From Rossellomorea vietnamensis (GTDB lineage: Bacteria; Bacillota; Bacilli; Bacillales; Bacillaceae_B): 64,000 nt of DNA. The DNA lies in assembly GCF_025398035.1 (NCBI RefSeq), contig NZ_CP104558.1:1550001-1614000 (forward strand), given 5' to 3'. Positions within the stretch are counted from its first letter, which is position 1. Every line of letters starts with the position of its first letter. Below are positions 62,773 to 64,000 of this stretch, one piece after another. Position numbers and translations under genes: made by a program. Below the pieces are notes generated by a model. It was not told the DNA's origin. It did no database searches and saw nothing but the letters and a program-made list of their open reading frames with translations.

Positions 62773-62814
62773 GTATAATGTATCGAATTATACCCAATAA
62801 TCAGAATATTTCAA
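62773..62814 (-). promoter_or_regulatory. Promoter and inverted-repeat operator of the glcD-like operon
   Basis: TTGAAA (62809-62814) and TATAAT (62787-62792) are 16 bp apart on the minus strand. GTATAAT-N7-ATTATAC (62773-62793) overlaps the -10 and start site and may bind a repressor. Confidence 0.65.
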
Positions 62815-62846
62815 TAGTCATTTGGGATTCTTTTGAGATATCATTT

Positions 62847-62924
62847 GAGGGACGGACCTTCAAAAACGGCCTTTTTACTGAAGAATCCTTATCATACCGG
62901 GATTTCAGTGAGGTCCGTCCCTCC
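62847..62924. repeat. GAGGGACGGACCT repeat (family 1), copy F
   Basis: 78 bp between GAGGGACGGACCTT and GAGGTCCGTCCCTCC, in the spacer between the glcD-like gene and the lyase gene. Confidence 0.88.
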
Positions 62925-62967
62925 AAAAAAGTGGTATCGGAAGAGTTCCTTCCGATACCACTTTTTT
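62925..62967 (-). terminator. Terminator of the lyase gene
   Basis: AAAAAAGTGGTATCGGAAG and its perfect complement flank a short loop, with T-runs on both strands. Confidence 0.88.
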
Positions 62968-62968
62968 G

Positions 62969-64000
62969 TCATTTATGCTCTTGTTTTAGTTTTTCATTTA
63001 GGAGGGTGAACATGTTTTCCAGGTTTTCTTTGGGTACGGTTTTGTATTGGTCCCCGATGCTTGCTTCAAAAACACATTCATTTTCGCTTACTTCTTTCAC
63101 GTAGCCGGTTAAGCCGACCCCCGTTTCTTCATACACTCCAATCAGAATACTTTCGATCTGCTTTTGAGGGTAGTGGAAGAAGACGTGAAACATATTTGAA
63201 ACAGGCGTTTCCGGCAAGGTCCTGATCCCCTTACAACCATTCAAATAAGCAGCCAGTTCCTTGGCTCCTTCATAATATTGATCCATCTTATCGAAACGTT
63301 GATCGAAATAGTAGTCAGCACTGATAATGTATGGATAAAGACTGATCAGATCACCGCCATGGCGCCTTTTCCACACCTTGGATTCGTCAGTGAATTCCTC
63401 GTCGCCTGCAAGGATCGCACCTGCAATTCCTCCGAACCCCTTATAAAATGAAATATAGACGCTATCAAACAACTCACAGATTTCTGCAGCACTCTTCCCA
63501 TAATAAGGGAGCACTTCATAGAGTCGCGCCCCGTCCAGATGGAGCTTGATCCCCTTTTCACGGCAATATTGAGAAATGGCTACAAGGGTCTCATACTCAG
63601 GCAGCTGTCCTCCTATTTCCCGTTGAGGAAGCTCCAATAATAAGCATGCGATGTCTTCTTTCAAACCGACAACATCTTCAAGACTAATCACCGAGTCCTT
63701 ATCCGCCAGTAAAATGGGCTCGATCCCGTGTAGTTTTTTCAACCCATCCTCTTCATGAATTTCCAGATGACATAAAGGATGGTACGCCACTCTCTGTACC
63801 CCTTTTTGATCACACCAAATGCGGAGGGCAATCTGTTGGGCCATCGTTCCGCTTGGAAAGAACACCGACCTCTCTTTCCCAAGGCTATCCGCTATCTTCT
63901 CTTGAAAGTCTTCTATAATCTTTCCTGATCCGTATATATCGCTATCCAAATCACCATCGAACCCCTCCAGTGCCTCCTTCATAACATGAAGATCCCTTTT
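62969..64000 (-). CDS. Threonine aldolase / beta-eliminating lyase family protein, 5' end beyond window
   Basis: PLP enzyme of the aspartate aminotransferase fold. Visible motifs: VFFPSGTMAQQIALRIW, YHPLCHLEIHEEDG, KLHLDGARLYEVLPYYG with the cofactor Asp, and the Schiff-base Lys in VYISFYKGFGGIAGAILAG. An ATG occurs at 63982 but the frame stays open to the edge (KRDLHV before MKEALEGFDGD), so the true start lies outside. It could be low-specificity threonine aldolase or a related tryptophanase-like lyase. Confidence 0.85.
   Translation of the reverse strand, partial: KRDLHVMKEALEGFDGDLDSDIYGSGKIIEDFQEKIADSLGKERSVFFPSGTMAQQIALRIWCDQKGVQRVAYHPLCHLEIHEEDGLKKLHGIEPILLADKDSVISLEDVVGLKEDIACLLLELPQREIGGQLPEYETLVAISQYCREKGIKLHLDGARLYEVLPYYGKSAAEICELFDSVYISFYKGFGGIAGAILAGDEEFTDESKVWKRRHGGDLISLYPYIISADYYFDQRFDKMDQYYEGAKELAAYLNGCKGIRTLPETPVSNMFHVFFHYPQKQIESILIGVYEETGVGLTGYVKEVSENECVFEASIGDQYKTVPKENLENMFTLLNEKLKQEHK

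Overview
The window is chromosomal DNA of an endospore-forming member of the Bacillaceae (Bacillus sensu lato). Direct support comes from two small acid-soluble spore protein genes (gamma-type sspE, sspK), small yfh/ypz spore-associated genes, strong GGAGG ribosome sites, frequent TTG/GTG starts, and Gram-positive operators (CtsR, SigB, cre, Fur). The order recX-yfhF, yfhE, yfhD, sspK, yfhJ, yfhP, mutY, yfhS, fabL, sspE, ygaB, ygaC, ygaD, gsaB follows the Bacillus subtilis yfh-yga region as I remember it. I do not name a species.

Layout. 1-2.0 kb: an ABC-2 exporter (two permeases, one cut by the edge, and an ATPase). 2.1-4.8 kb: gsaB and an aromatic-acid-exporter-like protein. 4.8-10.7 kb: a five-gene peptide importer (ATPase, ATPase, binding lipoprotein, permease, permease). 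10.9-24.9 kb: the yga/yfh sporulation, DNA repair and lipid block, interrupted by an IS1182-type element at 20.3-22.1 kb. 24.9-36.0 kb: doxX with two Rex/Fnr-like operators, a UbiB kinase, cyanophycin synthetase and cyanophycinase, an alkyltransferase-like repair protein, and clpE with CtsR boxes. 36.3-47.7 kb: katE with a SigB promoter, yhbD and a bactofilin, an alkaline-phosphatase-fold enzyme, an Atg22-like transporter, azoreductase, a ferritin-like protein and small genes. 47.8-53.7 kb: a CitA/DcuS-type two-component system convergent with a tripartite tricarboxylate transporter (tctCBA) whose promoter carries a cre. 53.9-64 kb: TerC, a ferredoxin-NADP reductase divergent from an iron-siderophore ABC operon with two Fur boxes, then a glycolate-oxidase-type flavoenzyme coupled to a BASS transporter, and a threonine-aldolase-family lyase that runs off the edge.

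No CRISPR array, prophage, tRNA, rRNA or obvious defence island is visible. The most unusual structure is two families of dispersed palindromic repeats. One has about 14-bp ends GAGGGACGGACCT(C/T) and at least six copies, mostly touching the 3' ends of genes; one copy supplies the last codons of a permease. The other has units of about 126 bp whose outer sequence is conserved while the inner hairpin arms differ but still pair. No mobilising enzyme for either family is in the window.

Regulation can be read directly at several places: SigG-like promoters at sspE and sspK, SigB at katE, three CtsR boxes at clpE, Fur boxes at the iron genes, a cre at tctC, and Rex/Fnr-like palindromes at doxX. 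Gene functions are assigned from motif recognition and remembered family knowledge; no database search was run.
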